Origin: Caldalkalibacillus uzonensis
GTDB lineage: Bacteria; Bacillota; Bacilli; Caldalkalibacillales; Caldalkalibacillaceae
Reading direction: 5' to 3'
Length of the DNA stretch: 64,000 bases
NCBI RefSeq assembly: GCF_030814135.1
Contig: NZ_JAUSUQ010000005.1
Location: forward strand, 1-64,000
A program made the translations under genes and the position numbers. The notes below the pieces were generated by a model. It was given only the letters and a program-made list of their open reading frames with translations, was not told the origin of the DNA and did not search any database. Of the stretch, positions 35,288-44,319 are shown one piece after another. Within the stretch, counting starts at the first letter, position 1, and each line of letters starts with the position of its first letter.

Positions 35288-36781
35288 ATGAGTTCCTTTG
35301 CACACCCTGAACATGTACAACACTATATCAATGGGCAATTTGTAGAGAGTGCTTCTGGCAAACGCTTTGAAAACGTTAATCCCTTTACCAATAAGGTGAT
35401 CAATACGGTGGCAGAGGGAGATAAAGAAGAGATTGACCGGGCTGTGAAGGCAGCCCGGGAGGCCTTTGATCATGGTCCTTGGCGGACGATGAGTGTCAAT
35501 GAACGACTGAGCTATTTATATAAAATCGCCGATTTAATTGATCAGGCAGCAGACGAGATTGCTTATCTGGAATCCTTGGATACAGGACTGCCTATTAAAC
35601 AGACACAAAAGCAAGCGGCTCGGGCTGCTGAAAATTTTAGGTTTTACGCCGAAATGGTTAAGAGTCGTTTGCACGGCGAGGCTTATCAAAAAGACAATGA
35701 TTTTATCAATTATACAATCTATAAACCCGTTGGTGTGGCCGGACTGATAACACCCTGGAATGCTCCGTTTATGCTGGAAACGTGGAAAGTGGCACCGGCG
35801 CTGGCCACCGGGAACACCTGCATCTTGAAACCAGCAGAATGGTCACCCCTAACAGCCCATAAGTTAGCCGAAATCGTGAATGAAGCGGGTCTCCCCTCTG
35901 GGGTGTTTAATGTGGTGCATGGTTTTGGGGAAACAGCAGGAGCTTCTCTCGTGGCTCACCCTGACGTGCAGCTAATCTCTTTCACCGGAGAGACCGTGAC
36001 CGGATCTGAAATCATTAAAAATGGCGCTGACACGTTGAAGCGTTATTCCATGGAGCTGGGCGGCAAGTCTCCAATTATCGTTTTTGAGGATGCCGATTTT
36101 GAACGGGCAGTCGATGCGTGTATCTTTGGTATTTTCTCCTTCAATGGTGAAAGATGTACAGCCAACTCCCGTTTGTTTGTGCAATCATCCATCAAAGAAC
36201 AGTTTATAGACGCCTTGTTGGAGCGTTTGCCGCACATCGTGGTTGGGGACCCGATGGATTCCAACACTGAGGTCGGTCCACTCATCCACCGCGTGCACCA
36301 GCAAAGAGTGCTGGAGTATCTCAAGATTGCCGAGTCTGAAGGGGCAGAAGTGGTCAGCGGCCATGTTCCTATAGCATATCGGGACGGAAATTTCGTTCCT
36401 CCCACTGTGTTACTAAATGTGACCAATGAGATGCGTGTAGCTCAGGAAGAAATCTTTGGTCCGGTGCTGGCCGTCATGTTATTTGACACTGAAGAGGAAG
36501 CGATCCGACTGGCTAATGATGTTAAGTATGGATTGGCCAGCTATATCTGGACCAACGACATCAAGCGTGCCCATCGGGTGGCTCAATCCATTGAAGCAGG
36601 AATGACATGGATTAATTCCCAAAATGTGCGTGACTTGCGTATTCCCTTTGGTGGAGCCAAGTACAGCGGTATTGGCCGTGAAGGCGGACATTATGCCTTT
36701 GAATTCTATACGGAAACCCAAGTGATTCATGTGGCCATCGGAGATACACCAATTCCCAAATTCGGGAAGCTAAAGGTATAA
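35288..36781 (+). CDS. hpaE: 5-carboxymethyl-2-hydroxymuconate semialdehyde dehydrogenase
   Basis: A 497-aa NAD-dependent aldehyde dehydrogenase. TPWNAPFMLETWKVAPALATG (cofactor loop), MELGGKSPIIVFEDAD (catalytic Glu) and nucleophile Cys290 in FNGERCTANSRLF are all present. It oxidises the ring-cleavage semialdehyde made by HpaD. AGGAGGCG precedes the ATG. Full length for the family. Confidence 0.9.
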   Translation: MSSFAHPEHVQHYINGQFVESASGKRFENVNPFTNKVINTVAEGDKEEIDRAVKAAREAFDHGPWRTMSVNERLSYLYKIADLIDQAADEIAYLESLDTGLPIKQTQKQAARAAENFRFYAEMVKSRLHGEAYQKDNDFINYTIYKPVGVAGLITPWNAPFMLETWKVAPALATGNTCILKPAEWSPLTAHKLAEIVNEAGLPSGVFNVVHGFGETAGASLVAHPDVQLISFTGETVTGSEIIKNGADTLKRYSMELGGKSPIIVFEDADFERAVDACIFGIFSFNGERCTANSRLFVQSSIKEQFIDALLERLPHIVVGDPMDSNTEVGPLIHRVHQQRVLEYLKIAESEGAEVVSGHVPIAYRDGNFVPPTVLLNVTNEMRVAQEEIFGPVLAVMLFDTEEEAIRLANDVKYGLASYIWTNDIKRAHRVAQSIEAGMTWINSQNVRDLRIPFGGAKYSGIGREGGHYAFEFYTETQVIHVAIGDTPIPKFGKLKV

Positions 36782-36805
36782 ATTTTACAAGATGGAGGGG
36801 ATAAC

Positions 36806-38275
36806 ATGCCAGCCAGAACAGGAAAAGATTATATCGAGGGACTGAAAAAAGCGAAGAATAACGTCTGGATTCACGGGGAAAAAGTGGAAGATGTGACCGA
36901 ACATCCGGCTTTTAAAAACGTGGTGAACAGTCTGGCCGGGCTCTATGATATGCAATATGAAAAGCCTGAGAAAATGCTGTACACCTCCCCCACCACCGGA
37001 GACAAGGTTGGACTGTCATTTATCCAGCCCAAGACCAAGGAGGACCTGATCCGGAGAAGAGAGATGATCATGGAATGGGCCCGGTATACGGGGGGCATGA
37101 TGGGGCGTTCACCGGACTACTTAAACACAAGTATCATGGCTTTTGGTTCGGCAGAATCTTTCTTTGCCCAGGCTGATCCCATGTATGGCAAGAATGTCAG
37201 AAACTATTATGAATTCGTGCGGGAAAATGATATCAGTTTAACCCACACCTTGATTCACCCGCAGGTTAACCGTTCCAAAATTCAAGCGGAACAAAAGGAT
37301 CCATACTTATCAGCCCGTATCGTAGAAAAGAATGCAGATGGCATTGTCATTCGAGGCTGCCGTTTGTTAGCCACATTGGGCGGAATCACGGATGAAATTG
37401 TGGTTTTTCCATCCACAATCAATAAAATGCAGTCGGAAGACGATCCGTATGCTATTGCATTTGCCATCCCCAACAATACACCAGGATTAAAATTCCTGTG
37501 CCGGGAGTCGTTCGACTATGGCCGCAGTCAGTGGGAGCATCCTCTTGGTGCTCGTTTCGATGAAAGCGATGCCATTGTCGTTTTTGATGATGTGTTAGTG
37601 CCTTGGGAGCGGGTCTTCATTTGTGAAAATAGTAATATTTGCAACAGGGCTTACCGGGAAACCAATGCCGTTGTTCATATGGCTCACCAAGTTGTGGCCA
37701 AAAATGTGGCCAAAACTGAATTTACTTTAGGTGTGATTCTGAGCATTATTGATGCGATCGGTATTGAGCGTTTCCAGCACGTTAAGGAAAAAGCGTATGA
37801 AGTGATGAGCATTTTGGAAACGATGCGTTCCCATTTGTACCGGGCAGAGGAAAATGCTCAACAGGATCAGTATGGCAATATGACCCCGGACTTCATGCCT
37901 CTAGATACAGCCCGTAACTGGTATCCGCGCATGTACCCGCGTATTGTGGAAATTATTCGTACCTTGGGGGCATCTGGATTAATGGCCATTCCAACTAAGG
38001 CTGATTTTAGTAACGAAGAAATCGGTGAGTTGGTTCACCGCTATACTCAAGGGGCCAATATTGATGGTTATGAGCGTGTGCAACTGTTCCGCCTTGCCTG
38101 GGATATATGCATTAGTGCTTTTGGTAACCGCCAGGTTTTGTATGAATACTACTTCTTCGGTGATCCGGTGCGCATGTCCAATGCTTTCTACGATCATTAC
38201 CATAAAGAGCCTTACAAGGAAATGGTTAACGAGTTTTTGAAACGCGCTAAATCGTCTGCTCCCAGATATGTCTGA
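36806..38275 (+). CDS. hpaB: 4-hydroxyphenylacetate 3-monooxygenase, oxygenase component
   Basis: A 489-aa FADH2-dependent hydroxylase of the HpaB/PheA family: GRSPDYLNTSIMAFGS, HPLGARFDESDAIVVFDDVLVPWERVF and NRAYRETNAVVHM are conserved. It adds the ortho hydroxyl to give 3,4-dihydroxyphenylacetate. It needs a flavin reductase (HpaC); none is obvious in this window. It lies in tight order with hpaE and hpaD. GGAGGGG precedes the ATG. Confidence 0.92.
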   Translation: MPARTGKDYIEGLKKAKNNVWIHGEKVEDVTEHPAFKNVVNSLAGLYDMQYEKPEKMLYTSPTTGDKVGLSFIQPKTKEDLIRRREMIMEWARYTGGMMGRSPDYLNTSIMAFGSAESFFAQADPMYGKNVRNYYEFVRENDISLTHTLIHPQVNRSKIQAEQKDPYLSARIVEKNADGIVIRGCRLLATLGGITDEIVVFPSTINKMQSEDDPYAIAFAIPNNTPGLKFLCRESFDYGRSQWEHPLGARFDESDAIVVFDDVLVPWERVFICENSNICNRAYRETNAVVHMAHQVVAKNVAKTEFTLGVILSIIDAIGIERFQHVKEKAYEVMSILETMRSHLYRAEENAQQDQYGNMTPDFMPLDTARNWYPRMYPRIVEIIRTLGASGLMAIPTKADFSNEEIGELVHRYTQGANIDGYERVQLFRLAWDICISAFGNRQVLYEYYFFGDPVRMSNAFYDHYHKEPYKEMVNEFLKRAKSSAPRYV

Positions 38276-38311
38276 CCTTGCAAATCTTGATATCTTCTGG
38301 AGGTGTTTCCC

Positions 38312-39295
38312 TTGAGTTTCAATATCGTTCGTGTGGCCCGTGTGATGATGAATGTGACGGACCTGGACAAAGCCCGCGATTTTTATGTCAACGCACTAGG
38401 GATGGTTGAAACAGAGTCCGATGATTCCCACCTGTATTTACGGGGATTGGAAGAGCATGTACACCACAGTCTTGTGTTAAAAAAGGCTGAACAGCCAGGT
38501 GTCCACGCCCTAGGTTACAAAGTGTACAACGAAGGAGATTTGGAAGCTTTGGCTGCTTTATTTGAAGAGAAGGGATTCCCTATAAAATGGATAGAGGGTG
38601 GAAGCCAGAGAGCTATGGGCAAAATCCTGCGCGTTCACGATATTTCAGGCATTCCCTTGGAATTTTTCTATAAGATGGAAACAGTGGATCGGTACCTGCA
38701 GCGTTATGATCTTTACCGTGGCGCAAGGATCCAACGCATTGACCATGTGAATTGTTTTGTCCCTGATGTACAAAAAGCATACGACTTTTATATCAACGAA
38801 CTGGGCTTTAAATGTTCGGAATATACAGCCACAGATGATGATCAGATCTGGGCTGCCTGGCTGCACCGTAAGCCCAACGTGCATGACCAGGCGTTTATGA
38901 ACGGACCTGGTCCGCGCTTGCATCATATTGGATTATGGGTAAGTGATCCCATGAGCATTATTCATGGTTGTGATGTTTTGGCTTCAATGGGCTATACACA
39001 AGCCATTGAGCGAGGGCCGGGACGCCATGGATTATCCAACGCATTTTTCCTCTATCTCCGTGATCCGGATGGCAATCGAATCGAAATTTATACAGGTGAT
39101 TACCTCACCAGTGACCCGGATTTCAAACCGATTCGCTGGAGTTTAAACGATCCTCGTCGGCAGACATTCTGGGGACATCAGGCACCGGACAGCTGGTTTA
39201 ATGAGGCCACCCCATTCTTGAACATCCAAACGGGTGAACCCGTTCGTCTGTCAGAGGCTGTTTTGGAAAAACATAAACCAGATATGTTGGTTTAA
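38312..39295 (+). CDS. hpaD: 3,4-dihydroxyphenylacetate 2,3-dioxygenase (VOC extradiol type)
   Basis: A 327-aa two-domain vicinal-oxygen-chelate dioxygenase. Metal-ligand regions are IDHVNCFVPD, GPRLHHIGLWV and DPDGNRIEIYTGDY, giving the His-His-Glu facial triad. It opens the ring of homoprotocatechuate next to a hydroxyl. The TTG at 38312 is preferred: TGGAGG ends 8-9 nt upstream, whereas the GTG at 38303 lies inside that site. Confidence 0.9.
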   Translation: MSFNIVRVARVMMNVTDLDKARDFYVNALGMVETESDDSHLYLRGLEEHVHHSLVLKKAEQPGVHALGYKVYNEGDLEALAALFEEKGFPIKWIEGGSQRAMGKILRVHDISGIPLEFFYKMETVDRYLQRYDLYRGARIQRIDHVNCFVPDVQKAYDFYINELGFKCSEYTATDDDQIWAAWLHRKPNVHDQAFMNGPGPRLHHIGLWVSDPMSIIHGCDVLASMGYTQAIERGPGRHGLSNAFFLYLRDPDGNRIEIYTGDYLTSDPDFKPIRWSLNDPRRQTFWGHQAPDSWFNEATPFLNIQTGEPVRLSEAVLEKHKPDMLV

Positions 39296-39313
39296 GGTGA
39301 AGGAGGGAGTGGT

Positions 39314-39763
39314 ATGCCAGCCGTATTGGAAGGATTGTCTCCTGAATTGATGGCCCATTTGGACGGGGAAAAACTGGTTCTGTTGTCTACAATTGAGAAG
39401 GAAACGGCATCTCCTAATGTGACGGCCATATCCTGGGTCAAAACAAAGGATGACAAACATATCCGATTTGCTGTCACCCGTGATTCGCGGATCATACACA
39501 ATATTAAAAACAATCCCCAAGTGGTATTGTGTGTGATCGCCTTGGAAAGCGTGTACTCAATTGCTGGGACCTGTTCCATCTTAACTGAGGAGATGAATGG
39601 CGTGCCCTTGAAATTAGTAAAGTTTGAAGTACATGTAGATAAAGTTTTTGAAAGTATGTTCTGGGGAGCAAAGATCATACAGGAGCCCTTATTTGAGAAA
39701 ACATACAACCCTAAAAAGGCCAAAGAACTGGATGAGAAAGTGTATCAGGCTTTAATGAGCTAG
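39314..39763 (+). CDS. PNPOx-fold flavin-binding-like protein
   Basis: A 149-aa protein of the pyridoxamine-phosphate-oxidase-like split-barrel group: LVLLSTIEKETASPNVTAIS, IRFAVTRDSRIIHNIKNNPQVVL and a C-terminal extension. Members bind FMN, heme or F420. It sits 18 bp after hpaD and 9 bp before a FAD-synthetase-like gene, so a flavin-related support role for HpaB is reasonable. It could even serve as a non-standard flavin reductase, but the sequence does not prove it. Confidence 0.75.
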   Translation: MPAVLEGLSPELMAHLDGEKLVLLSTIEKETASPNVTAISWVKTKDDKHIRFAVTRDSRIIHNIKNNPQVVLCVIALESVYSIAGTCSILTEEMNGVPLKLVKFEVHVDKVFESMFWGAKIIQEPLFEKTYNPKKAKELDEKVYQALMS

Positions 39764-39772
39764 GGAACCAAG

Positions 39773-40299
39773 GTGAATCAGATGCAAGTGTTCCATCTTC
39801 ACTATCCGCTGAACAAAGAACAGGTTTATCTGCCAAGTAGTATAACCATTGGAACATTTGATGGGCTGCACGCAGGGCATCAAGCATTGATTAAGAATGC
39901 TATGCAAGTGGCCAGAATGAGAAATTTGGCCTGCGGGGTGATAACTTTTGATCCCCATCCGCGGGAAGCATTGGGGATCACCTATTATGGTGCCTATCTC
40001 ACTCCGCTGACTGAAAAACTGTTGCTTTTGGAAAAGATGGGGGTCGACGTTGTCTATATTGTCCGCTTTGATCATTCCTTTGCTAGTCTTGAGCCGGAAG
40101 ATTTTATCCATCATTTCCTGGCCCCTTTAAATTGCCGCTATATCACTGTCGGCTATGACTTCACTTTTGGTAGGTATGGGGCCGGGCAGCTCAAGATTTA
40201 CAACGAATTGGTCAGGGATATTTTTCGGTCGACATCGTTTCACCCGTTACGGAGAAACAGACAAAAGTGTCAAGCACCTTAATACGCCAGCTTTATTGA
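39773..40299 (+). pseudogene. Stand-alone FAD synthetase (RibF N-domain) with frameshift
   Basis: About 175 codons. GTFDGLHAGHQALI (~residue 26) and the ITFDPHPREAL motif are the nucleotidyltransferase signatures of the FMN adenylyltransferase half of RibF. YDFTFGRYGAG is the substrate motif. After ELVRDIF the frame is lost; with one more T in the T5 run at 40221-40225 it continues SVDIVSPVTEKQTKVSSTLIRQLY to TGA at 40297-40299, which is the expected VSST.IR end of the domain. The riboflavin kinase half is absent by design, so this looks like a dedicated FAD synthetase for the FAD-dependent hpa hydroxylase. The missing T may be an error or a real lesion. Confidence 0.72.
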
Positions 40300-40360
40300 A
40301 AACGTTAGTGTACAACTCATGTCTATTTCCTGATTGTTGCAGTTGACTGAGAATCATTTT

Positions 40361-40374
40361 TGTGAACGCTACCA
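40361..40374 (+). promoter_or_regulatory. Candidate cre box upstream of TRAP transporter operon
   Basis: TGTGAACGCTACCA fits TGNNANCGNNNNCA. It lies 85 nt before dctP in the gap after the FAD-synthetase gene and suggests catabolite control of uptake. Confidence 0.5.
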
Positions 40375-40458
40375 TAGTCAGAGCTATCTTCAAGAAAATA
40401 AAGAGAATAAGCAAAGAGGCGTACTGAAAAAGAATGGAAAATTAGAGGGGGATTGACA

Positions 40459-41529
40459 ATGAACACGAGATTAAGGAGAAGGTTGGGCTTATGGCTTTTT
40501 ATGGCACTCATCCTGCTCATGACCGCTTGTCAGACAGAGCAAGCAGGGTCATCAGAGGGTGGAAAAACAGAGGCAGCTACAGGTGAACAGATCACACTCA
40601 AGTTCTCTCACTTCTGGCCTCCCCAACATTTTGTTCAAACCGGGGTTTTTGAACCCTTTGTTGAAAAGATGAGCAATCTTTCTGGAGGACGTGTTTCCGT
40701 AGATATTTATCCTGCCAGTGCCCTCGGTGAACCGGGAGCCCAGTATGATATGGCAATGACAGGTGTTGCAGACATTGCAGTCAGTGTACACAGCTATACG
40801 CCGGGGCAATTTCCACTGGTGTCAGTCATGGAACTTCCTTTTATCAGTGACTCAGGGGAGAAGGGTTCTGAAATTTTGTGGAAATTATATGAAGAATTCC
40901 CCGAATTGCAGGATGAGCATGCTCAAACAAAGCCTTTGTGGTTATTTACCTCTTCCCCTGGCCAACTCCTGACAGTGGGCAAGCCAGTACAATCTATTGA
41001 TGATTTGCGTGGTATGCGCATTCGTTCGCCATCCCCTATTATGAACAAGGTGATTGAGTTAGCTGGAGCTACACCAGTGTCTATGCCGATGAGTGATGTA
41101 TATGATGCCATGCAAAGGGGTGTCGTGGATGGCACCTTTGCACCCATGCCTGAGTTATTGGCCTTTAATCTGATGGATGTGACCGACTATGTTACGATAG
41201 GCAATTTCTACATGACAACCTTTTTTGCTGTAATGAATGAGCAAGTTTGGGAAGGTTTAACAGAGGAAGAACAGCAAAAACTTGAAGAGCTCGGGCTGTC
41301 CATGGCTCGGAAAGGTGGGCAAGCATTTGATGATGCGGCCAGAGAGGCCAGAGAAGCACTAGCAGATTCTGATGTTGAAGTTTATGAATTGTCTGAAGGA
41401 GAAATTGCTGAGTGGATGAGTCAATTAGAGTCAGTAATCGAAGGCTGGATCGAGGAGATGAATAGCAAAAGCTTACCTGGCCACGAGATTTATGACAGAG
41501 CGGTACGGTTAAACTCAGAATTGAACTAG
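40459..41529 (+). CDS. TRAP transporter substrate-binding lipoprotein (DctP family)
   Basis: A ~356-aa exported protein with signal peptide and lipobox LLMTACQ (Cys ~26). The DctP fold follows: LKFSHFWPPQHF, ASALGEPGAQYDMAMTG, then MRIRSPSP, which supplies the Arg that salt-bridges a carboxylate ligand. The ATG at 40459 is 7 nt after AGAGGGGG. Its neighbours suggest an aromatic acid such as hydroxyphenylacetate as ligand; this is inference. Confidence 0.88.
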   Translation: MNTRLRRRLGLWLFMALILLMTACQTEQAGSSEGGKTEAATGEQITLKFSHFWPPQHFVQTGVFEPFVEKMSNLSGGRVSVDIYPASALGEPGAQYDMAMTGVADIAVSVHSYTPGQFPLVSVMELPFISDSGEKGSEILWKLYEEFPELQDEHAQTKPLWLFTSSPGQLLTVGKPVQSIDDLRGMRIRSPSPIMNKVIELAGATPVSMPMSDVYDAMQRGVVDGTFAPMPELLAFNLMDVTDYVTIGNFYMTTFFAVMNEQVWEGLTEEEQQKLEELGLSMARKGGQAFDDAAREAREALADSDVEVYELSEGEIAEWMSQLESVIEGWIEEMNSKSLPGHEIYDRAVRLNSELN

Positions 41530-41539
41530 GTGGACGATT

Positions 41540-42046
41540 ATGATGAAATTGTTGCGACGGACCAATGACGTCTTGCAAGGTATGAGTCGTCTCCTTCATA
41601 CTTGCTCAATGTTTATATTGCTGTTTATGATGTTTCTAGTGTGTACTGATGTGCTGGGCCGATTTTTCTTAAATCGGCCCATCAGGGGCACCTTTGAATT
41701 AGCGGAGATCGGGCTTGGACTGTTAATATTTTTTTCTCTCAGTTACACACATCTGTGTCGTGAACATATTTCGATTGATTTTATCGTTAAAAAATTCCCT
41801 AAAAGAATTCAATTAGTGATCGACGTTGTCGTTGGGCTAATCATTTTTATCTTGCAGCTGCTCATCGCTTGGAAGATGATACAATACGGGTCAAGGGTAA
41901 TGGCTTCTAATCAAGTGACAGCCGATTTGGGTTTACCACTGTACCCGTTTGTCTATTTGGCCGCAGTGGGCACCTTGTTATTTGCACTTGTAGCCTTATT
42001 TAGGTCGAGTGTAAAAGATGAAGGGGGCACAAGAAATGAGTCCTGA
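41540..42046 (+). CDS. TRAP transporter small permease (DctQ family)
   Basis: A 168-aa protein with four membrane spans. The DctQ pattern VCTDVLGRFFLNRPIRGTFELAEIGL lies around spans 1-2. It pairs with the large permease that begins 11 nt before its own end. It starts at one of two ATGs after AGGTGG. Confidence 0.87.
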   Translation: MMKLLRRTNDVLQGMSRLLHTCSMFILLFMMFLVCTDVLGRFFLNRPIRGTFELAEIGLGLLIFFSLSYTHLCREHISIDFIVKKFPKRIQLVIDVVVGLIIFILQLLIAWKMIQYGSRVMASNQVTADLGLPLYPFVYLAAVGTLLFALVALFRSSVKDEGGTRNES

Positions 42047-43341
42047 ATGGATCGGCGTGCTTGGTGTTTTAGCTTTGCTTTTGTTCATCTTGCTGCGGTT
42101 CCCAGTGGGAATGGCTTTGATTCTGGTCGGTTTTGTGGGCTATGCTACGATTACAGACCTTGCCGTGGCGCTGGTCCAATTGGGTACAAGCCCGTTTGGA
42201 ACGGCCAGTTCATATAATCTCAGTGTTATCCCCCTGTTTATATTCATGGGTATGATTCTCTCCAACTGTGGCCTGGGCAATGACTTATATCAAGCGATCG
42301 ACCGCTGGATGGGCCATTTAAAAGGCGGCATGGCTATGGCAACCATCGGTACAAGCGCCATCTTCTCAGCCATTTCTGGATCCGTTAACGCCACAACAGC
42401 GACAATTGCCAAAGTGACATTGCCTGAGATGAAGAAATACAATTATAAACCAAGCCTTTCGACTTCTTGTCGCTGCAGGGGGGACTTTAGGCGTATTGAT
42501 TCCCCCCAGCGTTATTCTTATATTATACGGGGTTTTAACCATGGAGCCGATTGGTGCATTATTAATTGCCGGCATTATTCCTGGAATCTTGCAAGTGGCC
42601 CTGTTTATGTTGACCATCTATATCTTGATTAAAAGAGACCCCACCCTGGCACCGGTGAGAGGGAAAGCACCTCTTCAGAAAAAAATTCAGTCATTGGGGC
42701 AGGTATGGCCCTTCCTGGTGTTGTTTGTTATGAGTATTGGGGGGATTTATTTCGGTGTGTTTACACCGACAGAAGGCGCTGCTGCTGGGGCAATGGGGGC
42801 ACTGATTTTTGCACTGATCACCCGTCGCCTGAACTGGCATAAATTAATGCTTTCCCTCGATGAATCTGTGCGTTTGACAGCCATGATCTTTCTGATTTTA
42901 ATCGGCGCCAACCTGTTCAGCCAGTTTTTGTCTGTCAGCCGTTTACCTGTACAAATCACCAGCTTTGTCACTCAGCTTGATCTGTCTCCCTTTGTCATAT
43001 TGTTGCTCATTCTGGTGATTTACTTTATTCTGGGCCTGTTTATTGAGGGGATCGCCATTTTCGTACTGACACTTCCGATTGTTCATCCCTTAATCATCCA
43101 ATTGGGCTATGACGGGATTTGGTTTGGAGTTATTATGGTGATGGTACTTAACATTGGGTTAATCACTCCGCCACTCGGAATCAGTGTGTATATCATCAGT
43201 GGTGTGGCCAAAGATGTCCCCATTGAAACCATCTTTAGGGGTGCCATTCCCATGCTGCTCGCCATGATCGTCTGTACGCTAATTTTGGCCATTTTTCCAG
43301 ACATCGTAACCTTTTTGCCAGATTTAATGCGGAAAAATTAA
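42036..43341 (+). pseudogene. TRAP transporter large permease (DctM family), frameshifted
   Basis: Two frames together give a ~430-aa DctM protein with about 12 spans. The first (ATG 42036, AAGGGGG 8 nt upstream) runs through GTSAIFSAISGSVNATTATIA to LPEMKKYNYKPSLST. The second picks up at AAGGTLGVLIPPSVILILYG and runs to 43341. The break is at about 42,465-42,480 and fits two missing (or one extra) base in place of the usual ATG/AAGGTLG segment. As written, the transporter would be cut after about 150 residues. It may be a sequencing error since the rest is well preserved. Confidence 0.85.
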
Positions 43342-43631
43342 CGAAGTATGTATATAACTTTGAACATGTGTCCATGATATAAGTAACGGGTACGTAACGG
43401 TTGAGCCCAGATCCATATATGCTCTGTTAAGGGGTGTATATGGGTCGGTCGAAGATTGTATATGGGTCATCCTGGCTCATATACGGTCGGAGAGAAGATT
43501 CTATACGGCGGGGAAAAGCTTTATGGCAGTCGGTACAAATAAGTATTTGATTGTCATAAGGTTCCAACCTGTCGTATAGGGTCGAGCTAAGATCGTACAG
43601 GGTGCCGCAGGCTCTCTTAAGGGTTAACGGT

Positions 43632-43680
43632 TATATATGGTCGAGAGATCATATATAGCTGTACAGGTATCCTGTACGGT
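43632..43680 (+). repeat. Two back-to-back hairpins in the array
   Basis: 43632-43657: an 11-bp stem (TATATATGGTC with GATCATATATA, one G-U pair) closed by a GAGA tetraloop of the GNRA type. 43658-43680: a 9-10 bp stem (CTGTACAGG with CCTGTACGG) with a TAT loop. The two stems abut without spacer. Confidence 0.7.
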
Positions 43681-43710
43681 CGAACGAACCATCATGATGG
43701 GTTGTGACCT

Positions 43711-43742
43711 GCTTGTTCATGGTCGAAAGATCATGGGCAGGT
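43711..43742 (+). repeat. GAAA-capped long hairpin in the array
   Basis: 43712-43724 pairs with 43729-43741 over 13 bp, including four G-U pairs, closed by a GAAA tetraloop at 43725-43728. The inner GGTC-GAAA-GATC is the array core. The use of wobble pairs suggests selection on RNA rather than DNA. Confidence 0.7.
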
Positions 43743-43827
43743 AATAAGCGATTCATCATGGTGCAAGGTAGATCGTTACGTGCTCGTCTTGGAACTTATC
43801 TGTGATTGCTCACTTAAGGACACAGCT

Positions 43828-43859
43828 GCCCTGGCAAACCTAAGGATGCCAGGGCTTTT
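43828..43859 (+). terminator. Intrinsic terminator downstream of hairpin array
   Basis: GCCCTGGCA (43828-43836) pairs with TGCCAGGGC (43847-43855), then TTTT. Confidence 0.8.
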
Positions 43860-43887
43860 CACATTAATGGGGATGAGAGTGGGTAAT

Positions 43888-43920
43888 AAAAAAAGCGGCA
43901 CTTGGAGATGCCGCTTTTTT
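43888..43920. terminator. Bidirectional terminator before bactofilin gene
   Basis: A7 then GCGGCA (43895-43900) pairs with TGCCGC (43909-43914) then T6. It serves both the plus-strand region and the minus-strand bactofilin gene. Confidence 0.85.
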
Positions 43921-43933
43921 AACAGTGGCCGGA

Positions 43934-44314
43934 CTAACTGGATTCAGTCTTTTTCATCATATCTGTGACCTCTTCTTTTCCCATCGTACTTTTCCCGTTG
44001 AATGTTGCCCCTTTTTCCATCTCTAGTGACTCTGCTGTAATATCTCCAAGCACTTGAGCGCTAGAAGAAAGATAGATATGTTTTTTAGCACACAGGTTGC
44101 CTTCAATTCGGCCCTCAATGGTTATGTTCTTGGCATACAGGTTGCCGTGTACGTTTCCTTCTTTACCTAGGGTGATATTGCCCTCTGTTTGGATTTCACC
44201 TACCAGTTCACCATCTAAACGCAAAGAAGAAGAAGAAACAATTTTTCCTTCCAACCGGGTGCCTTTTCCAATTAGCGTATTCACTTTTTCTTCCTGTGCA
44301 TTCTTGCCTAGCAT
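43934..44314 (-). CDS. Bactofilin (polymer-forming cytoskeletal protein)
   Basis: A 126-aa protein made mainly of one bactofilin beta-helix (residues ~12-100): TLIGKGTRLEGKI, LRLDGELVGEIQTEGNITLG, GNVHGNLYAKNITIEGRIEGNL. Short charged tails flank it. Bactofilins polymerise on the membrane without nucleotide and locate cell-wall enzymes. It starts 5 bp after the end of the M23 peptidase gene, a pairing known from other bacteria. Confidence 0.9.
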   Translation of the reverse strand: MLGKNAQEEKVNTLIGKGTRLEGKIVSSSSLRLDGELVGEIQTEGNITLGKEGNVHGNLYAKNITIEGRIEGNLCAKKHIYLSSSAQVLGDITAESLEMEKGATFNGKSTMGKEEVTDMMKKTESS

Positions 44315-44319
44315 GTTCT

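Larger units (their letters stand above)
43398..43776 (+). repeat. Array of diverged GGTCG...AGATC hairpin units, function unknown
   Basis: GGTCG occurs seven times between 43443 and 43725 (at 43443, 43447, 43485, 43580, 43639, 43678, 43721), where about 0.3 would be expected by chance. Most copies are followed within 1-12 nt by AGATC or AGATT. Each core is flanked on both sides by a short near-palindromic word that varies from unit to unit but is similar on its two sides (TATATGGG, TATACGG, TATAGGG/TACAGGG, ATATATG, CATGG). Several units fold as hairpins. No long reading frame or repeated peptide explains this. It lies between the TRAP operon and two terminators, so it may be transcribed as a 3' region or separate RNA. 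Confidence 0.7.

Noticed and set aside
43398-43776. Hairpin array considered as CRISPR, type III toxin-antitoxin repeats or a repeated coding peptide
   Set aside because: Repeats are too diverged and unevenly spaced, there is no toxin or Cas gene beside it, and no frame gives a repeated peptide over its length.
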